A DNA stretch of 64,000 bases from Edaphobacter bradus (GCF_025685645.1 NZ_JAGSYF010000003.1:1-64000), one strand, 5' to 3'; counted from the stretch's first letter, positions 26,871-35,748 are shown. Notes: a model not told the origin generated them from the letters alone. A program made the numbers and translations.

Positions 26871-27968
26871 TTGGGGAACGAAGACCAACTCAGGAACTTC
26901 GCTGAAGAGAAGCGACGCGTGCTGATTGTGAGGATCGGCGCGATGGGGGATGTGCTGCACGCGATGCCTGCGGTTGCGGCGCTGCGGCAGAGGCATCCGG
27001 AGTGGGAGATTGGGTGGGCGATTGAGCCGGTGTGGAGTCCGCTGTTGCAGACTCATACCGGAGAGGCTGCGGGGAGTGTGGAGATGCCTCTGGTCGACCG
27101 GGTTCACATGGTTCCTACACGAGCGTGGAAGAAAAGGCCGCTGGCGGCGCAGACGGGGGCGGAGGTCTTGCGGCTGCGGCGCGAGCTGCGCGGGGAGCAG
27201 TATGACCTGTGCGTGGATCTGCAGGGGGCGATACGGTCGTCTGTGATCGGACGGATGGCTGGGGCGCGTGAGTTTGCCGGGCCGAGGGAGCCGAGGGAGG
27301 GGCCGGCACTGTGGCTTTATAAGAAGCGGATTGCGACTCGCGCCGCACATGTGACCGAGCAGGGGTGTGAGGTCCTGGGAGGCGCGATTGGTGAGCGGCT
27401 CGCTCCTGTTGCCGCGCCGCTTCCTGTGGATGCCGAGGCGGAGGCGTGGTGCGATGAGGTGCTGGAGCGACTTGAGCGGGAGAGGTTTGCGCTCGTCGCT
27501 CCATCTGCGGGATGGGGAGCGAAGCAGTGGCCCGCGGAGCGATATGGCGCGGTAGCCAGGGAGTTGGCCGCAGGATATGGGGTGCTGGTCAATGCGGCCT
27601 CGACCGATGATCCGCTGGCACGGATGGTTGTGGAGGCGAGCGGCGGATGGGCCACCTCCCTGCCCTGTACGATCGCCCAATTGATCGCGCTGGTTCGAAG
27701 AGCGGGGGTGGTGATCGCAGGCGATACGGGGCCTTTGCATCTGGCGGCGGCGCTGCAACGTCCTGTAGTGGCGATCTTCGGGCCGACCGATCCGGCGCGC
27801 AATGGGCCGTATGGAACGGTGTCGCGGGTGCTCCGCAGCGCTTCGAGCCTGACCGATCACAGCCGGCATGCGACTGCTGAACAGGGGATGCTTGAGATCG
27901 GGGTTGACGAGGTCGTCGCAGCGGCACTTGATCTGCTGCGCACTGAAGAAGGTAAGGTAGTCAGGTGA
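26871..27968 (+). CDS. Glycosyltransferase family 9 (heptosyltransferase I-like)
   Basis: This is a predicted LPS core heptosyltransferase (GT9, GT-B fold) acting on the cytoplasmic face of the inner membrane. The 365-residue product has LIVRIGAMGDVLHAMPAVAALRQRHPEWEIGW near the start, the WKKRP and DLQGAIRSS stretches usual for WaaC-like enzymes, and GDTGPLHLAAALQRPVVAIFGPTDP at the nucleotide-sugar site. The start is uncertain: TTG at 26871 is used here, and a GTG at 26919 lies right before LIVRIG. It sits between lpxK and an ICMT-like gene, with a four-base overlap on the right. Confidence 0.88.
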   Translation: MGNEDQLRNFAEEKRRVLIVRIGAMGDVLHAMPAVAALRQRHPEWEIGWAIEPVWSPLLQTHTGEAAGSVEMPLVDRVHMVPTRAWKKRPLAAQTGAEVLRLRRELRGEQYDLCVDLQGAIRSSVIGRMAGAREFAGPREPREGPALWLYKKRIATRAAHVTEQGCEVLGGAIGERLAPVAAPLPVDAEAEAWCDEVLERLERERFALVAPSAGWGAKQWPAERYGAVARELAAGYGVLVNAASTDDPLARMVVEASGGWATSLPCTIAQLIALVRRAGVVIAGDTGPLHLAAALQRPVVAIFGPTDPARNGPYGTVSRVLRSASSLTDHSRHATAEQGMLEIGVDEVVAAALDLLRTEEGKVVR

Positions 27969-28525
27969 GTGAACGTACAAGGTGGCAGCGTGTGGCCCGG
28001 CGCATCCGCGTGCCGCTTGGATTTGTCTTTGCGGCGGTGTTTCTGTGGCTGGCGCGGCCGACGTGGCATACGATGTTGGCGAGCCTGGTGCTTGTGGTTC
28101 CGGGGCTGTGGCTGCGCGGCTATGCCGCCGGGTACGTGCGCAAGAATGCGGAGCTGACGCGGACGGGGCCGTATGCCCATACCCGCAATCCGCTGTACCT
28201 GGGGTCAATGATGATTGCGTTCGGGTTCGCGGCGGCGGCGGGGAGCTGGATCATCTTTGTGGCACTGGCGGCGCTGTTTCTTGCGATCTATCTGCCGACG
28301 ATCCGCTCGGAGGAGGAGTTTCTGCGGGGACGCTTTGCGGGGTTTGACGAATACGCCGCAAAGGTTCCGAGGCTGCTGCCCCGTCTGACGGCCGCGCCGA
28401 CGACCGAGGCCGCGGGGAGATTTTCGCGGGAGCTATATCTGCACCACCGCGAGTACAATGCTTTTATGGGCGCCATCGCCATCTATGGGGCGTTGGCAGC
28501 GCGCCTGCTGTTCTTTTCGCGGTAG
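27965..28525 (+). CDS. ICMT/PEMT-like membrane methyltransferase
   Basis: The 186-residue integral membrane protein has four to five hydrophobic segments and the hallmark GPYAHTRNPLYLGSMMIAFG, followed by RSEEEFLRGRFAGFDEYAAKVPRLLP. Both are conserved in isoprenylcysteine carboxyl methyltransferase and phospholipid methyltransferase relatives. It likely methylates a lipid or membrane-bound substrate with SAM; which one is unknown. The GTG start overlaps the glycosyltransferase stop (GTGA), so it is part of the waaA cluster. Confidence 0.85.
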   Translation: MSERTRWQRVARRIRVPLGFVFAAVFLWLARPTWHTMLASLVLVVPGLWLRGYAAGYVRKNAELTRTGPYAHTRNPLYLGSMMIAFGFAAAAGSWIIFVALAALFLAIYLPTIRSEEEFLRGRFAGFDEYAAKVPRLLPRLTAAPTTEAAGRFSRELYLHHREYNAFMGAIAIYGALAARLLFFSR

Positions 28526-29363
28526 CCGCCCATGCGAATCCAAACCCTGCGAGCTGCCTCTGTCGAAGCTTAAATCGGCCCCTTTCTTTTCGGTTGCGGT
28601 TCTGCTGGCATCGATAGCCTGCGGAGCGCAGACGCCTGCGCTGGCGGCAGGCGGAGGCTCAACCATCCCAACGCTGCAGGCACCACAGCCAGGCTACGTG
28701 GTTCCTGCCCATCAGACACTGACGTATACGGTTGACTGGCGGGTGTTTACGGCAGGGCTGGCCGTCTTCCAGCTGGACCAGCAGGGCGCTATGCAAAAGG
28801 TTACCGCGACGGGAGACTCGGTGGGCGGAGTGACGCTGCTGTTTCCGGTAGTCGATCGGTTTCAGTCGACCTGGGACACGAAGACAGGATGCTCCACCGG
28901 TTTCAGCAAGCAAACGCAGGAGGGGCGCAGGAAGATCTCGAGCAACCTGACCTTCAATGCGGCGCAGGGGAAGCAGACGCTGGTGGAGCGGAACCTGGTG
29001 AAAGGGACGACGAAGGAGCAGACGGCCTCGATCCCGGCTTGCGTGACGGATTCCATGTCAGCGATCTTTTACGCGGCAACCCAGCCGCTGGTGGTCGGGC
29101 AGGAGATCCGGTTTCCCCTCGCGGACTCGATGCGTACCGTGACGGTGACGATGAAGGTGGAGGCCAGGGAAGAGATCAAAACGCCGGCCGGGGTCTTTCA
29201 GACGATCCGCGTGCAGCCGACAGCGGATGAGGGTATTGTGAAGAATCGCGGCAGGATCTGGGTCTGGTATACGGACGACGCCCGCCATATCCCGGTCCAG
29301 ATGCGGGCGAGCCTGTTCTGGGGGACCATCACGGCGCATCTCCAGTCATACGAAGTGAAGTGA
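28458..29363 (+). CDS. DUF3108-type exported protein
   Basis: The mature part (VPAHQTLTYTVDWRVFTAGLAVFQLDQQG ... TPAGVFQTIRVQPTADEGIVKNRGRIWVWYTDDARHIPVQMRASLFWGTITAHLQSYE) has the pattern of DUF3108, beta-rich periplasmic proteins of unknown role. A signal-like helix (FFSVAVLLASIACGAQ) is visible near residue 43. No ATG, GTG or TTG lies close before it, so the true start is unclear. The first ATG (28458) and the next (28485) both overlap the ICMT gene, and a non-standard start near 28554 is possible. Confidence 0.78.
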   Translation: MLLWAPSPSMGRWQRACCSFRGSRPCESKPCELPLSKLKSAPFFSVAVLLASIACGAQTPALAAGGGSTIPTLQAPQPGYVVPAHQTLTYTVDWRVFTAGLAVFQLDQQGAMQKVTATGDSVGGVTLLFPVVDRFQSTWDTKTGCSTGFSKQTQEGRRKISSNLTFNAAQGKQTLVERNLVKGTTKEQTASIPACVTDSMSAIFYAATQPLVVGQEIRFPLADSMRTVTVTMKVEAREEIKTPAGVFQTIRVQPTADEGIVKNRGRIWVWYTDDARHIPVQMRASLFWGTITAHLQSYEVK

Positions 29364-29689
29364 CGCAGATGACAGATACGAATCTGACAAAGACAGGCAT
29401 GGCTCCGGATTTCGATCCGGAGAACTTTGTGTCGATCGGCAAGTACACGGAGCCGGTGGAGGCACAGATGGCTAAGGGCGTGCTGGAGTCGGCCGGGTTT
29501 GAGTGCTTTCTGCAGGGCGAGAATGCGAACAATCTGCTTGGGGCGGCGTTTCGCGCGCGGCTGATGGTTCATAAGAAGGACGAAGAGGCCGCGCGGCAGG
29601 TTCTAGAGACGCCGGACGAGGACACGGCCGGCCCGGAGGCCGAGGCAGAGGGAGACGGGCTCGGTACGAGAGATGACGATGAACACTAA
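29360..29689 (+). CDS. DUF2007-like small protein
   Basis: The 109-residue product has the segment FVSIGKYTEPVEAQMAKGVLESAGFECFLQGENANNLLG, followed by LMVHKKDEEAARQVLE. This matches the small 'putative signal transducing protein' family DUF2007, in which one beta-alpha-beta unit may bind a partner or ligand. The tail is acidic. The GTG at 29360 overlaps the preceding TGA; an ATG at 29369 is equally possible. It overlaps queC by 17 bases. Confidence 0.75.
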   Translation: MTQMTDTNLTKTGMAPDFDPENFVSIGKYTEPVEAQMAKGVLESAGFECFLQGENANNLLGAAFRARLMVHKKDEEAARQVLETPDEDTAGPEAEAEGDGLGTRDDDEH

Positions 29690-30389
29690 TCCGCCGCGGC
29701 CGCGTGCCGTGTTGTGCCTTTCGGGTGGGATGGACTCCTGCGTGTGCGCGGCGCTGGCAGCGCGCGACTATGACGTGTATGCCTTGCACTTCAGCTATGG
29801 CCAGCGTACGGAGGCGCGTGAGCTGAGATCGGCGACCGAGATCGCCCGGCTGACCGGTGCGCGCGAGTTTTTTCCGCTGAAGATGGACCTGTTTCGACGC
29901 ATCGGAGGGTCGGCGCTGACCGATCCGGAGATCGAGGTTCCGGCGGCACCGGCGGAGGAGGCAGCGATTGGCAGCGAGATTCCGGTGACGTATGTGCCGT
30001 TCCGAAATGCCCACTTTCTGTCGGCAGCGGTGAGCTGGGCCGAGGTTCTTGGGGCAAAGACGATCTTTATCGGAGCGGTGGAGCAGGACAGTTCGGGGTA
30101 TCCGGACTGCCGGCCGGCGTACTACGACGCCTTCAACGAGCTGATCCGTCGGGGGACGAAGGCGGGCGATATTCGCGTGGTGACGCCGCTGATCCATATG
30201 CGCAAGAGCGAGATCGTGCGGTTAGGAGTTGAACTGGGCGCGCCGTTCCATGTAAGTTGGTCATGCTATTCCGGCGAGGATGAGGCTTGCGGAGCGTGTG
30301 AGAGCTGTGTGTTGCGGCTGAGGGCATTTCGCGAGGCCGGCGCTCAAGACCCTATCCCCTATGCCGCTGTCTCGCACAGGAGCGGCTAA
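29673..30389 (+). CDS. queC: 7-cyano-7-deazaguanine (preQ0) synthase
   Basis: QueC converts 7-carboxy-7-deazaguanine to preQ0 with ATP and ammonia. The 238 residues include the PP-loop SGGMDS (17-22), FSYGQRTEARELRSA and the C-terminal zinc site with four cysteines (SCYSGEDEACGACESC). It overlaps the DUF2007-like gene by 17 bases, so it is the last gene of the waaA-lpxK cluster rather than being next to queD and queE (15.3-16.4 kb, other strand). Confidence 0.95.
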   Translation: MTMNTNPPRPRAVLCLSGGMDSCVCAALAARDYDVYALHFSYGQRTEARELRSATEIARLTGAREFFPLKMDLFRRIGGSALTDPEIEVPAAPAEEAAIGSEIPVTYVPFRNAHFLSAAVSWAEVLGAKTIFIGAVEQDSSGYPDCRPAYYDAFNELIRRGTKAGDIRVVTPLIHMRKSEIVRLGVELGAPFHVSWSCYSGEDEACGACESCVLRLRAFREAGAQDPIPYAAVSHRSG

Positions 30390-30478
30390 GCATCCAACGA
30401 TTTGCAGGAGCTGGGTTTAGAGATCTGACAGCACGGGCGCAAAGCAGCGCGGCCACAAAGAGACCAGGAGAAGAAGTG

Positions 30479-31663
30479 ATGAAACGTATCGGATGGAAGT
30501 GGAGCAGCGTAGGGGCATTGCTGGTAACAGTTGCTCTGGTTGCATACCCGGCGGCACTGCGGGCGCAGCAGACGGCGAGCGTGCATGGTCACGTCACCAA
30601 CCCCGTTGGGATGGCGGTGACCAAAGGCGAGGTCAGGCTGACCCAGGACCGGAGCGCGGAAGAGAAGAACCGTAAGTATCCCTACACCTTTGCGCTGGAC
30701 GCGAACGGCGACTACAAGGGCACGGGAATCACACCGGGCAACTACCTGATCATCGTGTTCCTGGAGGGCCATAGCGTCGACTTTTACGACAACGTGAACC
30801 TTGCGGCCAACGATGACAAGGTGCAGAACTTCGACATGTCGCGAAAGGAGTACATCGACAAGATGACTCCCGAAGAGCGAAAGCAGTTTGAGGAGTACAA
30901 GAAGAAGAATGCGGACGTGGCGGCCGCGAACGCGAAGATCTCCAACCTGAACACCATGCTGACGCAGGCGCGTGCCGATACCAAGGCGGGCAACTACGAC
31001 GCGGCCATCACGTCGATGCAGCAGGCGACGACGGCGAAGCCGGATGAGGCGATTCTGTGGGTCGCGCTGGGCGATGCGCAGCTCGGCTCTGCCGATGCGG
31101 CGGCCAAGGCGGCGAAGGCAGCAGGCAAGCCGGTAGCGAGCGATCCTGAGATTACGCAGAAGTACAACGACGCGATCGCTTCGTACAAGAAGGCTACGGA
31201 TGCCAATGCGGCTTCGAAGAAGCCCCTCCCGGAGACAGCTGCGGTGTCCTATAACCAGCTCGGGCAGGCCTATGCGAAGCTGGGCAACGGCAAAGACGCC
31301 TCTGACGCCTATGAACAGGCTGCGAAGGCCCAGCCGGCGAACGCAGGAATGTATTACTTCAACGAAGCCGCCACGCTGTACAACGCAGGCAAGGTGGATG
31401 AAGCGGGAGCAGCGGCCGACAAGGCGATCGCCGCCGATCCGAAGCGCGCTGACGCTTACTACATCAAGGCGCAGTCTCTGATCCCGAAGGCGACGGTGGA
31501 CCCGAAGACGCAGAAGATCGTGGCTCCTCCGGGATGCGTCGAGGCCTATCAGGAATATCTGGAGCTTGCTCCCGATGGACCGCGCGCCGAAGAGGTCAAG
31601 GGCATCCTGAACGGCATTGGAGCCGAGGTGAAGTCGAGCTACAAGGCCGGAAAGAAGAAGTAG
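30479..31663 (+). CDS. Exported TPR protein with carboxypeptidase-regulatory-like N-terminus
   Basis: The 394-residue product starts MKRIGWKW, with AGGAGAAG just upstream, and has a signal peptide ending LRAQQ. Residues about 30-110 (ASVHGHVTNPVGMAVTKGEVRL ... GNYLIIVFLEGH) look like a carboxypeptidase-regulatory or transthyretin-type beta-sandwich. A charged helix (TPEERKQFEEYKKKN) follows, and then several TPR-like helix pairs, such as AVSYNQLGQAYAKLGNGKDASDAYEQAAKAQPAN. It probably forms periplasmic or outer-membrane protein contacts. It stands alone and ends in a terminator. Confidence 0.82.
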   Translation: MKRIGWKWSSVGALLVTVALVAYPAALRAQQTASVHGHVTNPVGMAVTKGEVRLTQDRSAEEKNRKYPYTFALDANGDYKGTGITPGNYLIIVFLEGHSVDFYDNVNLAANDDKVQNFDMSRKEYIDKMTPEERKQFEEYKKKNADVAAANAKISNLNTMLTQARADTKAGNYDAAITSMQQATTAKPDEAILWVALGDAQLGSADAAAKAAKAAGKPVASDPEITQKYNDAIASYKKATDANAASKKPLPETAAVSYNQLGQAYAKLGNGKDASDAYEQAAKAQPANAGMYYFNEAATLYNAGKVDEAGAAADKAIAADPKRADAYYIKAQSLIPKATVDPKTQKIVAPPGCVEAYQEYLELAPDGPRAEEVKGILNGIGAEVKSSYKAGKKK

Positions 31664-31680
31664 GCTGGTCACAACCGCAT

Positions 31681-31710
31681 AGGGCCTCGGGCGATGGAGC
31701 CTGGGGCCCT
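31681..31710 (+). terminator. Rho-independent terminator
   Basis: A 12-bp stem with two G-U pairs (31681-31692 with 31699-31710) around GATGGA, followed by TTTGCTTT. It lies 17 bases after the TPR gene and separates it from moeA. Confidence 0.85.
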
Positions 31711-31743
31711 TTTGCTTTGTGCGCAGTTTGACGGGAGGGTTGG

Positions 31744-32976
31744 GTGAATCAGGTTTTGGAGTTCGATGAAGCGCTGGCAGTTGTGCTGCGGGAGGCCACT
31801 GCGCTACGTCACAGCGATGCGGTCGAGAGGCATCCGCTGCTGGAATGCCTGGGCCGGGTGCTGGCGGAGCCTGTGGTCGCGGACCGGGACCAGCCTGGAT
31901 TCGATCGCTCGACGAGGGATGGCTTTGCAGTGCGCGCCGCCGATGCCAGCGCGGGCAGGGCGATGCGGGTTCAGGGACTGGTCCGCGCGGGGGAGCAGTG
32001 GGAGGGGCTGCTCGAGGCTGGGGCGGCGATTGAGATTATGACCGGGGCTCCGTTGCCGAAGGGCGCCGATGCCGTGCTGATGGTGGAGCATGTCGAGCGT
32101 GGAGACGGCTCGATTCGGCTGGCTGAGGGCCGCGGGATTTGCGCTGGAGAGAATATTGTTCCTAAAGGCAGTGAAGCGCAGGCAGGAGATGTTCTGCTGC
32201 CTGTAGGGACGGAGCTAGGCGCTGCGGAGATTGCCCTGGCGGCGGCTTGCGGGTGGGCCGAGCCGAAGGTGTTTGCGAGGCCGAAGGTCGCGATTGTGGC
32301 GACGGGAGACGAGCTGGTGGAGATCGGTCAGGCGCCCGCTGCGCACCAGATCCGGAACTCGAACAGCTATGGGATCGCGGCGCTGGTGACGCAGGCGGGT
32401 GGATGGCCCGGAAGACTTCAGGTTGCGCGGGACCGGCGTGAGGAGCTGTGGGAGCGAGTGGCGCAGGGCAGGATGTGGGACCTGCTGGTCTTCTCCGGCG
32501 GCGTGTCGATGGGAAAGTACGACCTGGTGGACGAGGTTCTGGCGGAGTCTGGCGCGGAGTTTTTCTTTACCGGGGTGAAGATGCAGCCGGGCAAGCCCGT
32601 GGTCTTCGGACGGCTGCCGGAACGGGACGGTGTGAGGGAGTGCTATTTCTTTGGGCTGCCGGGGAATCCGGTCTCGACGCAGGTGACGTTTCAATGCTTT
32701 GTGGGGCCGATGGTGCGGGCTCTGGCTGGAGCGGCGGTGGAAGGGCCGCGGTTTGTGCAGGCGACTTTGGGCGAGGATGTCGCGGGGAAGGCTGGACTGA
32801 CGCGGCTTCTGCCTGCGCGGCTGACGGGGCACCGAGTGCGTCCGGAGGTAAAGCTGGTGGGGTGGCAGGGGTCGGGTGACCTGGCGGCGAATGCCCGGGC
32901 GAACTGCTATGCAGTGCTTCCGGCAGAGGGCAGGAATCTCGGAAAAGGTGAAATGATCTCGGTTCTGCTGCAGTAG
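31744..32976 (+). CDS. moeA: Molybdopterin molybdenumtransferase MoeA
   Basis: MoeA inserts molybdate into adenylylated molybdopterin in cofactor synthesis. The 410-residue product shows the family segments PGFDRSTRDGFAVRAAD (near 56), ITGAPLPKGADAVLM-like MTGAPLPKGADAVLMVEH, PKVAIVATGDELVEIG with NSNSYGIAAL, FSGGVSMGKYDLV and FGLPGNPVST. The GTG start has GGGAGGG upstream. It is followed 49 bases later by moaC on the same strand, so the two form a Moco pair; moaA is not in the window. Confidence 0.95.
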   Translation: MNQVLEFDEALAVVLREATALRHSDAVERHPLLECLGRVLAEPVVADRDQPGFDRSTRDGFAVRAADASAGRAMRVQGLVRAGEQWEGLLEAGAAIEIMTGAPLPKGADAVLMVEHVERGDGSIRLAEGRGICAGENIVPKGSEAQAGDVLLPVGTELGAAEIALAAACGWAEPKVFARPKVAIVATGDELVEIGQAPAAHQIRNSNSYGIAALVTQAGGWPGRLQVARDRREELWERVAQGRMWDLLVFSGGVSMGKYDLVDEVLAESGAEFFFTGVKMQPGKPVVFGRLPERDGVRECYFFGLPGNPVSTQVTFQCFVGPMVRALAGAAVEGPRFVQATLGEDVAGKAGLTRLLPARLTGHRVRPEVKLVGWQGSGDLAANARANCYAVLPAEGRNLGKGEMISVLLQ

Positions 32977-33025
32977 GTCGAGCGGTCTGTGATGCTGGTC
33001 TGGCATGCTTAAGGATGAGGTGGTT

Positions 33026-33487
33026 ATGACGAAGCTTTCGCACTTTGATGCGGAGGGGCAGGCGCGGATGGTAGACGTGAGCGCCAAGGTGGAAACGCGG
33101 CGAGAGGCAGTTGCCTCGGCGTTTGTGGAGCTTTCGGAGGCGGTGCTGAAGGCTTTGCCGGAGAATCCAAAGGGGAATCCGCTGGAGGTGGCGCGATTCG
33201 CTGGGATTCAGGCTGCGAAGCAGACGTCGGCGCTGATCCCGATGTGCCATCCGCTGCCATTGAGTTTTGTCGATGTGCAGGCGCGGGTCGTGGAGGGTGG
33301 TGTTGCGATTGAGGCGACCGCTGCGACCGTTGCCGGGACGGGAGTCGAGATGGAGGCAATGACGGCTGCCTCAGTAGCTGCGCTGACGGTGTACGACATG
33401 ACGAAGGCGCTGGATAAAGGGATTCGCATCCGCGAAGTGGTCCTGCTGCGGAAGAGTGGCGGGAAGAGCGGCGAGTATCGGCGGTAG
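33026..33487 (+). CDS. moaC: Cyclic pyranopterin monophosphate synthase MoaC
   Basis: MoaC makes cyclic pyranopterin monophosphate from the product of MoaA, the first committed step of Moco synthesis. The chosen ATG gives 153 residues beginning MTKLSHFDAEGQARMVDVSAK, which is where the family starts, and AGGATGAGG precedes it; an ATG 21 bases upstream is also in frame. Conserved segments are AAKQTSALIPMCHPLPLSFVDV, GVEMEAMTAASVAALTVYDM and a late KSGG. It follows moeA and ends two bases before the convergent egtD stop. Confidence 0.94.
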   Translation: MTKLSHFDAEGQARMVDVSAKVETRREAVASAFVELSEAVLKALPENPKGNPLEVARFAGIQAAKQTSALIPMCHPLPLSFVDVQARVVEGGVAIEATAATVAGTGVEMEAMTAASVAALTVYDMTKALDKGIRIREVVLLRKSGGKSGEYRR

Positions 33488-33489
33488 TG

Positions 33490-34542
33490 TCAGATGGCCG
33501 TGGCGAGGTTGACGGCGAAGAGGTTGCCGACGTCGTGCCAGGTGTGGGTGAGGCGGAAGCCGGTGGAAGCGAGAAGCTCCTCCACTGCTGCATGGGTGAA
33601 TTTGCAGCTGTTCTCCGTGTGAATGGTCTCGCCGGTGGCAAAGTTGAGCGTGAGGGCCGCGCCCGCTGAGTTGGCGGGGATGTGGACGCGCTGGGCGGCG
33701 AGAGAGACGAGGTGCATCTCGATGCGGGACTCGGCGGCGTTCCAGATGGCGCGGTGAGTGAAGGCGTCGAGGTTGAAGTCTGCGCCAAGCTCGCGATTGA
33801 GACGGACGAGGATGTTGCGATTGAAGGCGGCGGTGACTCCAGCGGCGTCGTTGTAGGCAGCCAGCAGCTTGGCGACGGTCTTCTGCGGGCCGGGGCCGAG
33901 GTCGGTGCCGAGGAGGAGCTTGTCGCCGGGGAGAAGCTGGGCGCGCAGGTTACGCAGCAGGCCATTGGCGTCCTCGGGCGAGAAGTTGCCGATGCTGGAA
34001 CCGATGTAAAGGGCGAGCGTGCGGGTGTTGGGAAGACGGTTGAGAGGAAGCGGCTGCGAGGTGTAGTCGGCGACCTGACAGCGGACGGAGACTCCGGGGA
34101 TGTTGGCGCGGATGTTCTCCGTGGCCGCAGCGAGCGCGGTAATGGAGACGTCGACAGGCTGGTAGACGACGCTTCCCTGCCGGCGAACGGCAGCGCGGAG
34201 GAGGATTCCAGTCTTCGTGGCGGTTCCGGCGCCGAGCTCGATGAGGGTGAGGATGGGCGCGGGATCGTTGCCGCTGGGACGCGAGGCCTCGGCGATGATC
34301 TCGTCGGCGCGGGCAGTAAAGATGGCGCGCTCGGTGCGGGTGAGGTAGTACTCGGGGAGCTCGGTGATCTGCTCGAAGAGATGAGAGCCGGCCTCGTCGT
34401 AGAAGAGCCAGGGGCGGAGAGTTTTGGGCGTGGCCGTGAGATCGGCACGCGCCTCGGAGGCTACGGCTTCGGCCGCGCTGTGACCGACGAGTACCTCGGA
34501 CGCTGCTGCGGGTGCTTCAGAGACCGCGGAGATAAGTGGCAC
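33490..34542 (-). CDS. egtD: L-histidine N(alpha)-methyltransferase
   Basis: EgtD trimethylates histidine to hercynine with SAM, the first step of ergothioneine synthesis. The 350-residue product has LFYDEAGSHLFEQITELPEYYLTRTERAI (substrate pocket of the family), the SAM motif LIELGAGTATKTG, LYIGSSIGNFSPEDA and a C-terminal half with FNLDAFTHRAIWN and IHTENSCKF. The downstream ergothioneine gene egtB is on the same strand but 1.2 kb upstream of egtD, with an opposite-strand gene between them. A strong dyad lies 93 bases upstream of its start. Confidence 0.94.
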   Translation of the reverse strand: MPLISAVSEAPAAASEVLVGHSAAEAVASEARADLTATPKTLRPWLFYDEAGSHLFEQITELPEYYLTRTERAIFTARADEIIAEASRPSGNDPAPILTLIELGAGTATKTGILLRAAVRRQGSVVYQPVDVSITALAAATENIRANIPGVSVRCQVADYTSQPLPLNRLPNTRTLALYIGSSIGNFSPEDANGLLRNLRAQLLPGDKLLLGTDLGPGPQKTVAKLLAAYNDAAGVTAAFNRNILVRLNRELGADFNLDAFTHRAIWNAAESRIEMHLVSLAAQRVHIPANSAGAALTLNFATGETIHTENSCKFTHAAVEELLASTGFRLTHTWHDVGNLFAVNLATAI

Positions 34543-34840
34543 CTTGGGGACTCCCCTTCCTCTTATGTGCGCGGTCTGAACCGCATTCCGGTATTGGATG
34601 CAATTTGCAGAAGGTCGGTGGCAAGAGAATTGTAACTTGCTGACAGGACGGTGTCAGCAAGTGTGCCGAAGGCGAGATGGAAGCCTGCCAAATGGTCTCA
34701 AGAGTGGATGCCTTGGTCTGCCATAAATACGGCTTTTTATGTTGTACTGTTCGGAATCCCTTACGGCCAGTGTCTTCTGCTACCGGTTACGGGCCATTGC
34801 TTCGTACGCAGTCGTGCTGACTGTGGAGATTGGCAAGCGC
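34543..34840. other. Divergent control region between egtD and the MBL-fold gene
   Basis: About 300 bases of lower GC than the flanking genes. The dyad at 34635-34662 is its main feature. An ATG at 34739 is in frame with the MBL gene and could be its start, but the 34 residues it would add do not look like a signal peptide and have no obvious conservation. Confidence 0.4.
34635..34662. promoter_or_regulatory. Perfect 11-bp inverted repeat, operator candidate
   Basis: ACTTGCTGACA, six bases, TGTCAGCAAGT. The symmetry is perfect over 11 bases per side. It lies between two divergent genes and is not followed by T-rich sequence, so a binding site for a dimeric regulator is more likely than a terminator. 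Confidence 0.5.
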
Positions 34841-35728
34841 ATGGAGGCTCTTATGCTAGCTGAGATCGGCGGCTCTGTGGCAGGGATCGTCACCTTCGCT
34901 CGGAGCGAGACGGCCAAGTCGGAAGTTACGGTCCAGAAAATCCGCGGAAATATCAACGTTCTGATGGGCTCGGGCGGCAATATTGCGGTGCTTACCGGGA
35001 AAGACGGCAAGGTAATGGTGGACGCGGGGATGACGGAGAACCGCGAGAAGCTGGAGGCGGCACTATCCAGCGTCGGACCCGGGCCGGTGGCTCATCTGAT
35101 CAACACGCACTGGCACTTTGACCATACTGAGGGGAATGAGTGGCTGCACGCAGCCGGAGCCACCATCATCGCGCATACCAACACGAAGAAGCACCTCTCA
35201 ACGACGACGCGAGTGGAGGACTGGGACTTCACCTTTCCTCCTGCGGCGGCAGGGGCGATTCCGGCGATGACCTTCGACACTGAGCACACGGCCCACCTGA
35301 ACGGGATGACGCTGGCGATGAAGTACTACGGGCCAGCCCATACCGACTGCGACATCTCGGTGCACTTTACCGAGGCCGACGTGCTGCATGCGGGTGATAC
35401 GTGGTGGAACGGGGTTTATCCGTTTATTGACTATTCGACGGGCGGGAGCCTCGACGAGACCATACGGGCGCTTGAGGAGAACATTTCGCAGGTGAGTGCG
35501 ACGACGGTAGTGATTCCCGGACACGGCCCCGTGGGCGGAAGGGCCGAGATGATGGAGACGAGAGAGGTACTCACCGCGGTGCGGGCAAAGGTGGCCGGGA
35601 TGAAGAAGAAGGGGATGAGCCTGGAGGAGGTCGTGGCTGCAAAGCCGACAGCAGCTTACGACGCGAAGTTGGGAGGATACCTGATCAACCCGGCGAAGTT
35701 CGTGTTGCTGGTCTACAAAGGCGTTTGA
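34841..35728 (+). CDS. MBL-fold metallo-hydrolase
   Basis: This is a metallo-beta-lactamase-fold hydrolase of about 295 residues with a complete two-metal signature. HWHFDHTEGN is the HxHxDH motif, YGPAHTDCDISVHF holds the third histidine, DVLHAGDTWWNG the bridging Asp, and VVIPGHGPVGG the last His. The nearest relatives are probably B-type MBL-fold proteins that act on small esters, lactones or similar; it lacks a typical beta-lactamase context. Start uncertain: ATG 34841 chosen, 34853 or 34739 possible. It is transcribed opposite to egtB and egtD, between them. Confidence 0.88.
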   Translation: MEALMLAEIGGSVAGIVTFARSETAKSEVTVQKIRGNINVLMGSGGNIAVLTGKDGKVMVDAGMTENREKLEAALSSVGPGPVAHLINTHWHFDHTEGNEWLHAAGATIIAHTNTKKHLSTTTRVEDWDFTFPPAAAGAIPAMTFDTEHTAHLNGMTLAMKYYGPAHTDCDISVHFTEADVLHAGDTWWNGVYPFIDYSTGGSLDETIRALEENISQVSATTVVIPGHGPVGGRAEMMETREVLTAVRAKVAGMKKKGMSLEEVVAAKPTAAYDAKLGGYLINPAKFVLLVYKGV

Positions 35729-35748
35729 GGTTCGAGATCAGCTCCAAT

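Noticed and set aside
31711..31743. Moco riboswitch before moeA
   Set aside because: Only about 30 bases lie between the terminator and moeA, too few for that large RNA.
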